Assembly (NCBI GenBank): GCA_016720595.1
Contig: JADKKI010000012.1
Span: forward strand, 214,169-278,168
DNA length: 64,000 nucleotides
Direction: 5' to 3'
Origin: Myxococcales bacterium
Lineage (GTDB): Bacteria > Myxococcota_A > Polyangia > Haliangiales > Haliangiaceae
Below are positions 8,266-18,250 of this stretch, piece after piece. Within the stretch, counting starts at the first letter, position 1. Every line of letters begins with the position of its first letter. Both the position numbers and the translations under genes were made by a program. Under the pieces are notes generated by a model. The model saw only the letters and a program-made list of their open reading frames with translations. It was not told where the DNA came from and did not search any database.

Positions 8266-8997
8266 CTACGCGGTCAGCCGCTCGGGGCGGACCGAGCGGC
8301 CGGCGCGCGCGAGGCCAAAGAACCCACCGCCGCGGCGACCGCCACCACCGCCGCTCGGGCGATACGACGGCCGGCTGGTCGACGGCTTGCCACCATACGA
8401 GCGACCGCTCTTCGAGCGCGGGCCGAACCGCTCCGGGTTCGCGGCGCGGAAGTTCGAGCGATGGCTCTGCAGATCGGAGATCCGCGTGCCCGAGGTCACG
8501 TATGGCCGCGAGTACATCGGCGCGTAGCTCGGCATGAACATGCTCGACATCATCGAGCCCATCAGCATGCCGGTGGCGATGCCGATGAACGGCGAGTGAT
8601 AGCCGTAGTACGCGCCGTACCCCATCGTCTGGTACTGCGCGGTGCCCTGGCCGGTGGGCTCGCGCTTGATCGTGAAGATCTTCTCCGGCTCCTCGACGGT
8701 GCCGTTGGTGTTCTTGTCGAAGAAGCCGGTGACGATCTGGGTCTTGTCGTCCTGATCGTGGACGGCGATGCTGATCAGCTCCTCGCCCTCGTAGATCTCG
8801 TTGATCCGCTTCTCGAGATCCTCGGGTCCCGAGGCCTGCTTGTACGCCTCGTTGACCTTGTCCCAGTCGATCTTGACGTTGGTGTTCTCGGTGGTCGCCC
8901 AGCGGTCGACCGTGTCCGAGCCCGACTCGCAGCCGGTGCCGACCCCCACGAAGGAGATGGCGAGCGCAGCGGCGAGCAGCTTGGTCCTGAAGATCAT
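8266..8997 (-). CDS. Putative lipoprotein with Gly/Arg/Ser-rich tail
   Basis: 243 residues from ATG 8997. A signal peptide ends in GVGTGC (Cys23), consistent with a lipobox. An acidic domain (about 30-110) containing a helix and the strand [20 protein letters not shown] is followed by a Met/Tyr/Gly-rich hydrophobic stretch ([25 protein letters not shown]). The C-terminal region of about 80 residues is low in complexity and rich in Arg, Ser and Gly, including [20 protein letters not shown]. The basic tail could bind nucleic acid or an acidic polymer, but that is speculation. Confidence 0.7.
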   Translation of the reverse strand: MIFRTKLLAAALAISFVGVGTGCESGSDTVDRWATTENTNVKIDWDKVNEAYKQASGPEDLEKRINEIYEGEELISIAVHDQDDKTQIVTGFFDKNTNGTVEEPEKIFTIKREPTGQGTAQYQTMGYGAYYGYHSPFIGIATGMLMGSMMSSMFMPSYAPMYSRPYVTSGTRISDLQSHRSNFRAANPERFGPRSKSGRSYGGKPSTSRPSYRPSGGGGGRRGGGFFGLARAGRSVRPERLTA

Positions 8998-9078
8998 GCG
9001 GGCACCGTAGTGTCCGATCCCCCCCTCGTCAACCCGCGGTTCCTGCCCGATCAGGCCGGTCGAAGGCCGCTTGGGCAG

Positions 9079-10008
9079 CTACTTCCGCGCGAACCGGTCG
9101 CGGACCCACGAGGTCGCCACGCGGTAGTCGGCGAGCGAGCCGGTCACCGAGCTGACGAACGCACGGCCGAACGCCTCGACGCGCGTCGCGTGGTCCCGGA
9201 AGTCGAAGCCCGGCGGCAGCGCGAACGGCGCGAACGTGAGCCTGCCCTCCGCGATCACCGGGGCCGGCACCGCCTTGGCCGCGGGGAGCTTGCGGGTGCG
9301 GCTCCGCGACGCGATGTGGTGCGTGAAGATCGCTTGCTCGCGCGCGAAGTGGCGGAGCGTGGTGTCGGCCAGGGCCCGGAACCGAGCCGGCTCGTCGGAG
9401 ATCACGAGCCCGTCGGTGATCGCGCGACACAGCGTTCGCGACTCCGCGTCCCACAGCACGGCCGCGCTTCCCGCGACGAGGGCGTCCGCGAGCTCGCGCT
9501 TGCCCTCTGCGATCAGCGCCTCGGCGCGGAGTGCGCGCAGCACCGTGGGCACCGAGTCGGCGAAGATGCCGCGGTTGGTCCGTCGCAGCACGTCCTCGGA
9601 GCCATCGCCGAGCTTCTCGTAGGTGTCGTAGCCGAACCGGCTCGCGAGCCGCCCGGCGAGGCCGTAGACGCGGGCGCGATCCATCCCGCCGATCACCTGG
9701 ACGATCCCGAGGATCGCGACCACGGGCCAGGGATAGCGAAACGCCAGGCGCTCCCCGAGCTCGAGGTAGCCCGCGATCCGGCCGTACAGGCTGCGGTTGT
9801 ACTTCGCGAGCCAGCGATGGGCCTCCGCACCGAGCGCGGCCTCCTCCGCGAGCAGCGCCTCGCGCAGCCCGGGCGGGATCGCGGCATCGTGCGCGGCCAC
9901 AGCGGCGCGCAGATCCTCCACCGTGATCAGCTGCAGGGCCTCTCCCATCAGCTGGAAGCTCCCGGCCGCGGGATCTCCGAGCCGGCGGCGGAGCTCGTCG
10001 ATCAGCAT
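9079..10008 (-). CDS. Hypothetical protein
   Basis: 309 residues from ATG 10008, one base after the preceding stop (10010), so it is coupled to the upstream gene. It is largely alpha-helical with one hydrophobic stretch, YPWPVVAILGIVQVIGG, around residue 105-120, which may be a membrane helix or hairpin. No motif was recognised. A further in-frame ATG upstream at 10044 would overlap the previous gene and is not preferred. Confidence 0.65.
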   Translation of the reverse strand: MLIDELRRRLGDPAAGSFQLMGEALQLITVEDLRAAVAAHDAAIPPGLREALLAEEAALGAEAHRWLAKYNRSLYGRIAGYLELGERLAFRYPWPVVAILGIVQVIGGMDRARVYGLAGRLASRFGYDTYEKLGDGSEDVLRRTNRGIFADSVPTVLRALRAEALIAEGKRELADALVAGSAAVLWDAESRTLCRAITDGLVISDEPARFRALADTTLRHFAREQAIFTHHIASRSRTRKLPAAKAVPAPVIAEGRLTFAPFALPPGFDFRDHATRVEAFGRAFVSSVTGSLADYRVATSWVRDRFARK

Positions 10009-10009
10009 C

Positions 10010-10408
10010 TCAGGCGACGAGCGTGTCGTCGAGCTCGCGCACACTCATGTCGAGCACGGCCCAGATCACCGCGGCGATCACGGTGGCGACCGCATCCGCC
10101 TCGTGCGGCATCAGCACCACGTTGAGCTCGGCGATCTGATCGCGGATCGAGCGCACCATCGCGCGATCGCACTTGCCCGCCCGGACCGCGGCCATCCCGG
10201 TCGAGAGGGCATGGTGATCGAGCCGCATATCCCCCACCGGGGTGCGCCCGCCGAGCACGCGGCACGCGAGCTCGAGGCCCGCGGCGAACGCATCGTTGTC
10301 GTCGGTGGTGAGCTCGCGCTCGAGGAGCCGCATGACGGCGGGCTGGCGGATCGCGAGCCAGCTGACGTCGTGCTCGGCCAGCTGCTGGTGAGCGGTGGCT
10401 TGGATCAT
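10010..10408 (-). CDS. Hypothetical protein
   Basis: 132 residues from ATG 10408. A helical soluble protein with an Asp/His-rich centre (GDMRLDHHALSTGMAA) and a hydrophobic C-terminal helix (AVATVIAAVIWAVLD). It is the first gene of the six-gene leftward run to 6486. It diverges from the thiolase at 10465; the 56-bp gap must hold both promoters. No family recognised. Confidence 0.6.
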   Translation of the reverse strand: MIQATAHQQLAEHDVSWLAIRQPAVMRLLERELTTDDNDAFAAGLELACRVLGGRTPVGDMRLDHHALSTGMAAVRAGKCDRAMVRSIRDQIAELNVVLMPHEADAVATVIAAVIWAVLDMSVRELDDTLVA

Positions 10409-10452
10409 GCTCGACCCTAGGCGCCGCGGGATCCGATGCGCCAGTTTTCGGC

Positions 10453-10458
10453 TATGGT
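10453..10458 (+). promoter_or_regulatory. -10-like hexamer TATGGT, probable leaderless start
   Basis: TATGGT ends 6 nt before the thiolase ATG at 10465, and no Shine-Dalgarno lies between. Transcription starting about 7 nt downstream of the hexamer would begin at or next to the start codon. Confidence 0.45.
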
Positions 10459-10464
10459 CCGGCG

Positions 10465-11673
<1,209 letters not shown>

Positions 11674-11768
11674 CCTGATTTATCGGTGACAATCTTGCCT
11701 CGTTTCCCCACACAGTCCGTGAGACAACGCTCGAGCCGCGTGGTGAGGGTGGTGGTGGGCGTTTCGGG

Positions 11769-14700
11769 ATGACCAGCGTGCAGGAACAAGTCGCCAAATC
11801 GCTGAAGCTGGTCGGCCGGGTCCTCGGCGACAAGTTCAAGCTCACCGCGTGCATCGGCATCGGCGGGAGTGGAGCGGTCTACAAGGCCGACCAGATGGCA
11901 CTCGGCCGCACCGTGGCGGTCAAGATCCTCAACGAGGACCTGTCCGCCGACGCGCGCATGATCAAGCGGTTCCGCGACGAGGCGATGAGCGCCTCCCGCC
12001 TGAACCACCCGAACTGCGTCTCGATCATCGACTACGGCCAATCGAGCGACGGCCTGCTCTATCTCGCGATGGAGTACGTCAAGGGGCCGACGCTGACCCA
12101 GCTCCTGGTCAACGAGAACCCGCTCGCCGTCGATCGCGTCGTCGACATCACGATGCAGTCGCTCGCCGGGATCGAGGAAGCGCACCTCGCCGGCGTGATC
12201 CATGCCGATCTCAAGGCCGACAACATCATCCTCGACCAGCGGCGCGCCGGCATTGATGTCGTCAAGATCGTCGACTTCGGCATCGCGCGCCTCGTCACCG
12301 GCGCACGCGAGACCGAAGACCGATCGATCAGCGGCACGCCGGAGTACATGGCGCCCGAGGTGATCAGCGGCGCACCACCGAGCTTCGCGTCCGATATCTA
12401 CGCGGTCGGCATCATCCTGTACGAGCTACTCGCCTACAAGACGCCGTTCTTCGCGGGCTCCACCACGGAGATCCTCGCGAATCACCTGAAGGCGATCATC
12501 CCCTCGCTCTCGAACCGGCGCGATCAGGTTCCCAAGGAGCTCGATGCGATCGTCGCGCGGGCTCTCGCGAAGCACCCGGCGGATCGCTTCGTGTCCGCGG
12601 CCGACATGCGCGCCGCGCTCGGGGTGCTGCAGGCCCGCACGCGGGCGCCGAAGACCGACACCTGCCTCGGGTGCGGCACCTCGTGCCCGCCGACCTTCAA
12701 GTTCTGCCCCGAGTGCGGCACGCCACGCGCGCGCGTCTCGAAGACGTTCGAGATCCCATCCGCGCCGGTCAACGATCTGCTGCCGCTGCCGTTCACCGGA
12801 CGCTCCGAGGAGCTGGCGACGTTGCTCGCGCACATGCGCTCGACGCCCACCGGCAAGCCCGCCGGATTGCTCATGATGGGCTTCGAGGGCGCCGGCCGGA
12901 GCGCCCTGCTTCGCCACTCGTACCAGGAGCTCGCGAACGACGGTCGGGTGATCTACCAGATCGGTCCCGATCCGAGCGGGCTCGCCGCGCCGTTCTATCC
13001 GATCCGCTCGTTGCTCGCGGCCGTGCTGCAGCTGCCGGCGGTGTCGAGCGAGGCGGAGCTACGGGACGCCGTGATGCAGCTCGGCCTCAACGAGCGCGAC
13101 ATTCCCGGGATCGCCCAGCTGTTCGGCCATCCCACCACGCTGCTCGAGCTCGAGCCGCCGGTCCGCCGCCGCGAGATGGTGTGGTCCGCGCTGCGCGCCC
13201 TCGAGCGCGCCGCACTCGCCGGTCCGGTCACGATCGTCTGCGAAGACATCGATCGGTTCGATCACCCGAGCCTCGAGATCCTGCGCCGCACCACCGAGGT
13301 TCACGAGCTGACCCTGCCGCCGATCATCATGACGTCGACGACCCTGTTCGGCTCGCAATGGCCGTCCTCGGTCCCGCGCCTGGAGATCGGTGCGCTTGAA
13401 GCCAGGGACCTCGAGGAGATCGTCGCGCACCTCACCGAGGCCGGCGTGAAGAAGCTGCCGCCCGTGCAGCAGCTGTTCGAGACCACGCGCGCCTATCCGG
13501 GCCACGTCGAACACGTCGTGCGGTACCTGCTCGAAGGCGGCAAGGCAGAGGACACGCAGACCTCCCTCCCTGACTTGATCTCGGCGCGCCTCTCGATGCT
13601 CAAGCAATCCACGCGCGATGTGCTGCAGGCAGCGGCCGTGCTGGGGATCGAGCCGCAGCTCGATCTGTTGCGCTCGATGCTACCCGCGGAGGAGCTCGAG
13701 CCCGCGATGGCGGATGCGGAGCGCAGCGGCCTGCTCGGGCACGATCCTTCGGGCGAGCTGACGTTCACGAGCCGTCTCGTCCGCGACATCGTCTACGACG
13801 CCACGCCGGCCGATGTTCGCAGGTCGCTCCACGCGCAGGCCGCCACCGCGGTCGAGGCGCTGTCGCCGGACATCGCGCTACTCGGCCACCACCACGATCT
13901 CGCGGGCCACGCGAAGGAAGCGATCACGCTGCTCCGCCGCGCGGGTGATCACGCCTCCGAGCAGCTCGACGAGGTGGGAGCCGGTCAGTTCTTCCACCGT
14001 GCGCTGGTCGCCGTTCGCCAGGCCGTGCTGGTCGGCGACGACGATGGAACTTCGGAGGCGCAGTTCGTGCTGCTCTCCGTCAAGCTCGCGGATGTGCTCC
14101 GCACCCGCGGCGAGACCGCCCTCGCGCGCGGCGTGCTCGCCGAGGCACGCGATTGGTCCGGAGCGCCGATGCTGGTAGCGATGATCGATCGCGCGGGTGC
14201 TTCGATCGCGCTCAGCGAGGGCGATGTCGATGGTGCGATCTCGGGCCTGCGCCGTGGCGTGGGCCGCGCGATCGCCACTGGCGACATGAACCTCGTGTGC
14301 GAGCTCTACCTCGATCTCTCGACGTCGTTGCTCCGCGCCGGCGATCCGGACATGGCGCTCCACGAGCTCGTCGAGTGCATCGATCTCGCCACGTTGGGCG
14401 AGGGCTTCACCGCGATCGATGGGCCGGAGCCGTTCTGGCGGATCCTCCGCGCCCAGGCCCAGATGATCGACAACGCCGGCGATTCGTATCGCGCGCTCCG
14501 GCTCGCGGAGGCAGCGCTGTTCCACGCGCAGCGCGTGCGGTCACGCCTGGGCGCCGCGCGCGTGCAGCAGCTGCTCGCGTCGCTGTGTGACAAGGCGGGG
14601 CTGCAGGGCAAGGCGGAGCGCTACCGGGCCTCCGCGATCAACGAGATGCGCACGCTCGGCGATCGCCGCGCCACCGCGGAGCTCCTGCTGAACGACACGC

Positions 14701-14831
14701 CGCCGAAGTCCGCCGTGGTCATGCCGAACCGGCTCAGCGACGCGATGCAGCTGACCAAGGAGATCGGCTGGGCCGAGGGTCACGAGCGCGCGAAGCGGAA
14801 ATCGAACCCGCCTCCGAACGCGAAGTCCTGA
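11769..14831 (+). CDS. Ser/Thr protein kinase fused to AAA-type ATPase and helical repeats
   Basis: 1020 residues from ATG 11769. The kinase domain covers about 23-290: Gly loop GIGGSGAVY, Lys52, HADLKADN (Asp147, with Ala146 in place of the usual Arg), DFG at 169-171 and MAPE at 194-197. A zinc ribbon follows (C299, C302, C313, C316). The AAA_16-like ATPase starts near 343: its P-loop GFEGAGRSAL (371-380) has Arg377 instead of Lys, and the Walker B is IVCEDID. The last 350 residues are helical and TPR-like. The layout matches large myxobacterial kinases in which an ATPase/TPR module senses or scaffolds partners. The missing Arg of HRD makes it a non-RD kinase, probably not controlled by activation-loop phosphorylation. 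No membrane segment is seen. Confidence 0.93.
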   Translation: MTSVQEQVAKSLKLVGRVLGDKFKLTACIGIGGSGAVYKADQMALGRTVAVKILNEDLSADARMIKRFRDEAMSASRLNHPNCVSIIDYGQSSDGLLYLAMEYVKGPTLTQLLVNENPLAVDRVVDITMQSLAGIEEAHLAGVIHADLKADNIILDQRRAGIDVVKIVDFGIARLVTGARETEDRSISGTPEYMAPEVISGAPPSFASDIYAVGIILYELLAYKTPFFAGSTTEILANHLKAIIPSLSNRRDQVPKELDAIVARALAKHPADRFVSAADMRAALGVLQARTRAPKTDTCLGCGTSCPPTFKFCPECGTPRARVSKTFEIPSAPVNDLLPLPFTGRSEELATLLAHMRSTPTGKPAGLLMMGFEGAGRSALLRHSYQELANDGRVIYQIGPDPSGLAAPFYPIRSLLAAVLQLPAVSSEAELRDAVMQLGLNERDIPGIAQLFGHPTTLLELEPPVRRREMVWSALRALERAALAGPVTIVCEDIDRFDHPSLEILRRTTEVHELTLPPIIMTSTTLFGSQWPSSVPRLEIGALEARDLEEIVAHLTEAGVKKLPPVQQLFETTRAYPGHVEHVVRYLLEGGKAEDTQTSLPDLISARLSMLKQSTRDVLQAAAVLGIEPQLDLLRSMLPAEELEPAMADAERSGLLGHDPSGELTFTSRLVRDIVYDATPADVRRSLHAQAATAVEALSPDIALLGHHHDLAGHAKEAITLLRRAGDHASEQLDEVGAGQFFHRALVAVRQAVLVGDDDGTSEAQFVLLSVKLADVLRTRGETALARGVLAEARDWSGAPMLVAMIDRAGASIALSEGDVDGAISGLRRGVGRAIATGDMNLVCELYLDLSTSLLRAGDPDMALHELVECIDLATLGEGFTAIDGPEPFWRILRAQAQMIDNAGDSYRALRLAEAALFHAQRVRSRLGAARVQQLLASLCDKAGLQGKAERYRASAINEMRTLGDRRATAELLLNDTPPKSAVVMPNRLSDAMQLTKEIGWAEGHERAKRKSNPPPNAKS

Positions 14832-14909
14832 GCACAGCGCCGTCGCGCGCCTCGTCAGCTGGCGCCGCGCTGTAGCCACCTGAAAATGGCGTGGCCAAGC
14901 CCGCCGTGG

Positions 14910-15109
14910 CCTGGCCCCGATTCGGTGGACACGGGTCAGGTGGCGACGGCTATTGAGACGTCGGGGAAGCCGCAGAGAGCGCAGAGACCGCAGAGGAGAG
15001 GGTTCCAGTCACACGTCGCCAACCCTATCCGAGATCAAGGTCTCCGCTCGGTGAACTCAGGGGCTCTGTGGCTTTCGATCACGGTGATGTCCACCGAATC
15101 GGGGCCAGG
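14910..15109. repeat. 200-bp element bounded by perfect 22-bp inverted repeats
   Basis: The left end, 14910-14931 (starting CCTGGCCCCGATTCGG), is exactly complementary to the right end at 15088-15109. The interior has a CGCAGAG-rich purine tract and no open frame with coding character. It could be a MITE-like insertion or encode a long hairpin RNA. GCCAGGTCACT at its right edge (15104-15114) also occurs in the 6274-6423 element, which hints at a common family. Confidence 0.6.
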
Positions 15110-15163
15110 TCACTCTGTGTGGCTGCGGATCAGCCTGCTGCTTGGCTCTCATGGGTTCTTGGC

Positions 15164-15197
15164 GGCTCTTCTCCCATCGCGGCTCTTCTCCCATCGC
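15164..15197. repeat. 17-bp tandem duplication
   Basis: GGCTCTTCTCCCATCGC occurs at 15164-15180 and again, identically, at 15181-15197. This looks like a recent replication-slippage duplication upstream of the receiver-like gene. Confidence 0.7.
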
Positions 15198-15290
15198 AGC
15201 CCTCTCACGCCGCCGCTCGCTGCAAGACAGCGGTAGCAATTGGCGGCCTTCAGGTCGCGGAAACCTGGTGATCCAGGGTACGCTTTCAAC

Positions 15291-15701
15291 GTGGGTAGTA
15301 TCCTCCTCGTCGAAGCCGATCCGGTCATCAGCGATCAATGGGCGGCGGCGTTGAGCGCGGCGGGACACTCGGTCCTGACGGCGGTGCTCACGCGAGAGGT
15401 GCTCCCGGTGATCCGCGAGGGTGGCATCGATGCGGTGATGATCGCCGCCTACGATCCGCGCGTGGGGATCATCGAGCTGGCCCGGAGCATCGAGGCGTTG
15501 CCCGATGCCCCGCCGATCGTCCTGATCTCGGGATCGCCGGAGGCGCCGGAGATCTCGGCCCGCATCGGTGCGGCTGCGTTTCTCGCCAAGCCCTGTGACC
15601 CTGTGGATCTGGTCACTGTGGCAAACCGGCTCGTCGGCGCGGTGCGCCCCGTGAGAATTGTGGAAGATGATCCGAGCGGTCGTTCGCGCCCGCTGATCTG
15701 A
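15291..15701 (+). CDS. Receiver-like domain protein lacking the phospho-acceptor Asp
   Basis: 136 residues from GTG 15291 (GSILLVEADPVISDQW). The fold follows CheY: the acidic pair in LLVEAD, the Ser strand (VLISGSP) and Lys in FLAKPCDP are present. In the beta-3 strand (DAVMIAAYDPRVG) the position of the phosphorylated Asp is Ala. It is a stand-alone domain with no output. It probably acts by binding, independent of phosphorylation, or is degenerate. The next gene starts 15 bp downstream, so the two may share a transcript. Confidence 0.75.
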   Translation: MGSILLVEADPVISDQWAAALSAAGHSVLTAVLTREVLPVIREGGIDAVMIAAYDPRVGIIELARSIEALPDAPPIVLISGSPEAPEISARIGAAAFLAKPCDPVDLVTVANRLVGAVRPVRIVEDDPSGRSRPLI

Positions 15702-15716
15702 AGCATAGTCTCCCTC

Positions 15717-17063
15717 GTGGAGCGCGCGAAGACGGGGCACGACAAGCCGGAGCGCACCACGCTCCGGATCGAGATCGCCCCGCGGACGATCATCTTCCTG
15801 CTCCTGGCCGTGGCCTCGGTCTGGATCGCGTTCGAGCTGGCCACCGTCCTCACGGTGATCACGGTGGCGCTCGTGCTCGTGGGTACGCTCGATCCGCTGG
15901 TTGCCTGGCTGGAGCGCCGTGGGATCCGCCGCGGTCGCGCCCTCGTGCTCGTGTTCGCCGTGCTCATCCTCGCGATCGCGACGGTGCTGCTCCTGACGGT
16001 TCCTCCGCTGGTCTCGCAGCTCCTGACGATGCTCGAGAGTGCGCCGAAGGCGCGGGACTCGCTGGTCGAGTGGCTCCGTCACTTCAAGTGGGCCAAGCCG
16101 CTCGTCCAATCGATCAAGGCGATTCCGATCAACGACCTCGTCGTGAGCGCCGCTAACGACATGCTCGGCTACTCGTCCAAGTTGCTGACCATGATCGGCT
16201 ACGGCATCTCCACCCTGTTCCTCGCGATCTACCTCCTGGCGGATCCGGTGCGATCGAAGGGCCTGCTCTACGCGGTCATCCCACGCCACTACCACATCAA
16301 GCTCGCGCGCATCCTGCTCGAGCTCAAGGTGATCGTCGGTGGCTACATGCGCGGCCAGCTGATCACCTCGGTCGTGATCTTCGTGTTCGTCTTCGTGCTG
16401 CTCACGATCTACGGGGTCGACAACGCCCTCGCCCTGGCGCTGTTCGCCGGCCTCACCGACATCATCCCGTTCGTCGGCGGATACATCGCGAGCGCTCCTG
16501 CGATCATCGCGGTGGTCCCGTTCGGCTCGACGTCGATCATCCTCGTCACGGTGCTGATGTTCGCGTATCAGGAGTTCGAGAGCCGCATCCTCGTACCGCG
16601 CGTGTATGGGCGCGTGCTCCGGCTGTCGCCCGCGATCGTCATCATCGCGCTGCTCGTCGGCGGGACGTTGATGGGGATCCTCGGTGCGCTGATCGCGCTG
16701 CCGATCGCCGCGGGCGTGCAGATGGTGGTGCGCGAGCTCCGCGTGGAGCTGCCCGGGGAGGCTCCGCAGAGCGACAAGTCCAAGATCCGCGACGAGAAGG
16801 CCGAGACCATCTACGAGGCGCTGACCGAAGGCGTCACCGCCGCCGACGCCGGCGTGATCGCCAGCGAGCTCGCCGTGCAGATCAAGGCCACCGAGCGGGC
16901 CGGGCTCACCCTCAGCGGCAACATCCCGATCCAGGACCCACAGCCCACCATGCCGACCAGGCTCCCCACCACGGACGGCGCCGCGACCGCGGAGGCCGAA
17001 GAGTCTGCCGAGGACGAGATCAAGCGCGCGGTCGATCGCGCCGTCGACGACGACCGGAGCTGA
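15717..17063 (+). CDS. AI-2E family transporter (PerM/UPF0118-like permease)
   Basis: 448 residues from GTG 15717, with a -10-like CATAGT at 15704-15709. Hydrophobic segments include RTIIFLLLAVASVWIAFELA, two near residue 50-100, and a cluster at 210-340 with the family motif ALFAGLTDIIPFVGGYI. Members export AI-2 or act as ion/solute carriers; the substrate is not predictable. A soluble tail of about 100 acidic residues (from about 345) is longer than usual and ends in AEESAEDEIKRAVDRAVDD, perhaps a regulatory tail. Confidence 0.85.
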   Translation: MERAKTGHDKPERTTLRIEIAPRTIIFLLLAVASVWIAFELATVLTVITVALVLVGTLDPLVAWLERRGIRRGRALVLVFAVLILAIATVLLLTVPPLVSQLLTMLESAPKARDSLVEWLRHFKWAKPLVQSIKAIPINDLVVSAANDMLGYSSKLLTMIGYGISTLFLAIYLLADPVRSKGLLYAVIPRHYHIKLARILLELKVIVGGYMRGQLITSVVIFVFVFVLLTIYGVDNALALALFAGLTDIIPFVGGYIASAPAIIAVVPFGSTSIILVTVLMFAYQEFESRILVPRVYGRVLRLSPAIVIIALLVGGTLMGILGALIALPIAAGVQMVVRELRVELPGEAPQSDKSKIRDEKAETIYEALTEGVTAADAGVIASELAVQIKATERAGLTLSGNIPIQDPQPTMPTRLPTTDGAATAEAEESAEDEIKRAVDRAVDDDRS

Positions 17064-17183
17064 TCGCGCCAAGTGGCCTTGTTCGTCGAGACGGTGACGT
17101 AGCCGCCGCGTTCGAGCAGCTCGAGAGCATCGCAGCCTGTCACGATGCATGCCAGCGTCGGTGCCACGGGTGGTAACCTGGGG

Positions 17184-18239
17184 ATGGTGCGGAACCTCGC
17201 GGTTGCAGGTGCGCTCATGGTGGTCGGGTGTGGCCGGTTGGGCTTCGAGCCGATCGGGTTGCCCGGCTGGTCGCACAGCGTTCAGCTCCGGATCCTGAAC
17301 GCCGCCCGCACCGAGCGCCTCGACGACTTTCCGCTGCTGGTCGTGCTCGATGCCTCTCGCATCGATCCTTCGTTCGCGGCCGCAGATGGCCATGATCTCC
17401 GGTTCATCGACGAGTCCAGCGGCTCCGAGCTCGCCTACGAGATCGAGGCGTGGCGGCCAGCGGGACGATCGCTGGTCTGGGTTCGCGCGCCTGCGATCCC
17501 GGCGGCCAGCAACGCCAGCGTGATCACGATGTACTACGGAAACCCGACGGCACCGCCAAGTCGCGTGTCCTCGGTCTGGTCGTCGGAGTTCGTGGGGGTG
17601 TTCCACATGGCGGGGTCGTTCACCGACACGGGCCCACTGCGTCTCGACACGATCCCCGAAGACGTGGGGTTCTCACCGGGTCAGGTCGGCGACGCCATGA
17701 CGTTATCGCAGCTCGGCCCTTCATCGTATGGCTTGATCCCGCAGCGCGCCGAGCTCGCAGACGTCGTGACGATCTCGGGATGGATGAAGCAGGACACGGC
17801 GCCCGCCGACTATGCGGCCCTCGCGACGATTCCGATCTCCGGCCTCTCCTCCGATGCGCTCCACCTGGGATGGCACAGGGATCGACCCTATGGGGAGGCT
17901 ACCGATACCGCGCAGACCCTGACCCGCCTCGAGGCTGCCCCACATCCATCCGGGGCATGGATCCATCTCGGCCTCGTGATCGACGGCCCTACGGCCACCC
18001 TGTTCGTGGATGGTTCGGTCGCCATGTCGGTCACCCTGGCAGCGGCTCCCAGCCCTCCCACGTTCGGCGTGTTCGTGGGAGCGGACTGCGACGCCTGTCC
18101 CAACGGAACCGTGGTCGCGAACGCCGACCTCCTGGAAGGTGCGATCGACGAGCTCCGGCTCGAGCGAGTCCCTCGATCCGCCGCCTGGTTCGATGCCGTG
18201 GTCGCGACGATGCGCGACGAGATGATCGCGTTCGAGTGA
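17184..18239 (+). CDS. LamG/DUF2341-type lipoprotein
   Basis: About 351 residues from ATG 17184 (ATG 17145 is possible but has a weaker signal peptide). The lipobox LMVVGC gives a lipid-anchored Cys near residue 17. Residues about 30-130 match DUF2341 (VQLRILN, LVVLDASR, MYYGNPTAP). Residues about 140-340 form a concanavalin A-like/LamG jelly roll (VTISGWMKQD, GAWIHLGLVIDG, ATLFVDG, IDELRLE). Such proteins sit on the outer surface of myxobacteria and may bind glycans. The terminal 110 residues carry two extra Cys (DCDACPNG). Confidence 0.85.
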   Translation: MVRNLAVAGALMVVGCGRLGFEPIGLPGWSHSVQLRILNAARTERLDDFPLLVVLDASRIDPSFAAADGHDLRFIDESSGSELAYEIEAWRPAGRSLVWVRAPAIPAASNASVITMYYGNPTAPPSRVSSVWSSEFVGVFHMAGSFTDTGPLRLDTIPEDVGFSPGQVGDAMTLSQLGPSSYGLIPQRAELADVVTISGWMKQDTAPADYAALATIPISGLSSDALHLGWHRDRPYGEATDTAQTLTRLEAAPHPSGAWIHLGLVIDGPTATLFVDGSVAMSVTLAAAPSPPTFGVFVGADCDACPNGTVVANADLLEGAIDELRLERVPRSAAWFDAVVATMRDEMIAFE

Positions 18240-18250
18240 ACCGGTCCCGC

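Larger units (their letters stand above)
14832..15290. other. Gene-free 459-bp region holding repeats
   Basis: No convincing coding sequence. It contains the 200-bp inverted-repeat element at 14910-15109, a purine-rich run of CGCAGAG-type units around 14971-15000, and a 17-bp tandem duplication at 15164-15197. The open frame at 14886-15236 lacks codon bias and a ribosome site. Confidence 0.6.

Noticed and set aside
14886..15236. 116-codon frame in the gene-free gap
   Set aside because: Overlaps the inverted-repeat element, lacks a ribosome site and has Pro/Arg/Ser-rich shadow composition.
16811..17218. Leftward frame containing LELLERGGYVTVSTNKATW-like residues
   Set aside because: It looks locally protein-like near 17070-17150, but the rest is antisense to the permease and no start or domain supports it.
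15057..17606. Leftward open frame of 849 codons
   Set aside because: Antisense to the AI-2E permease and receiver genes with Arg/Asp/His-rich translation, typical of GC-rich shadow frames.
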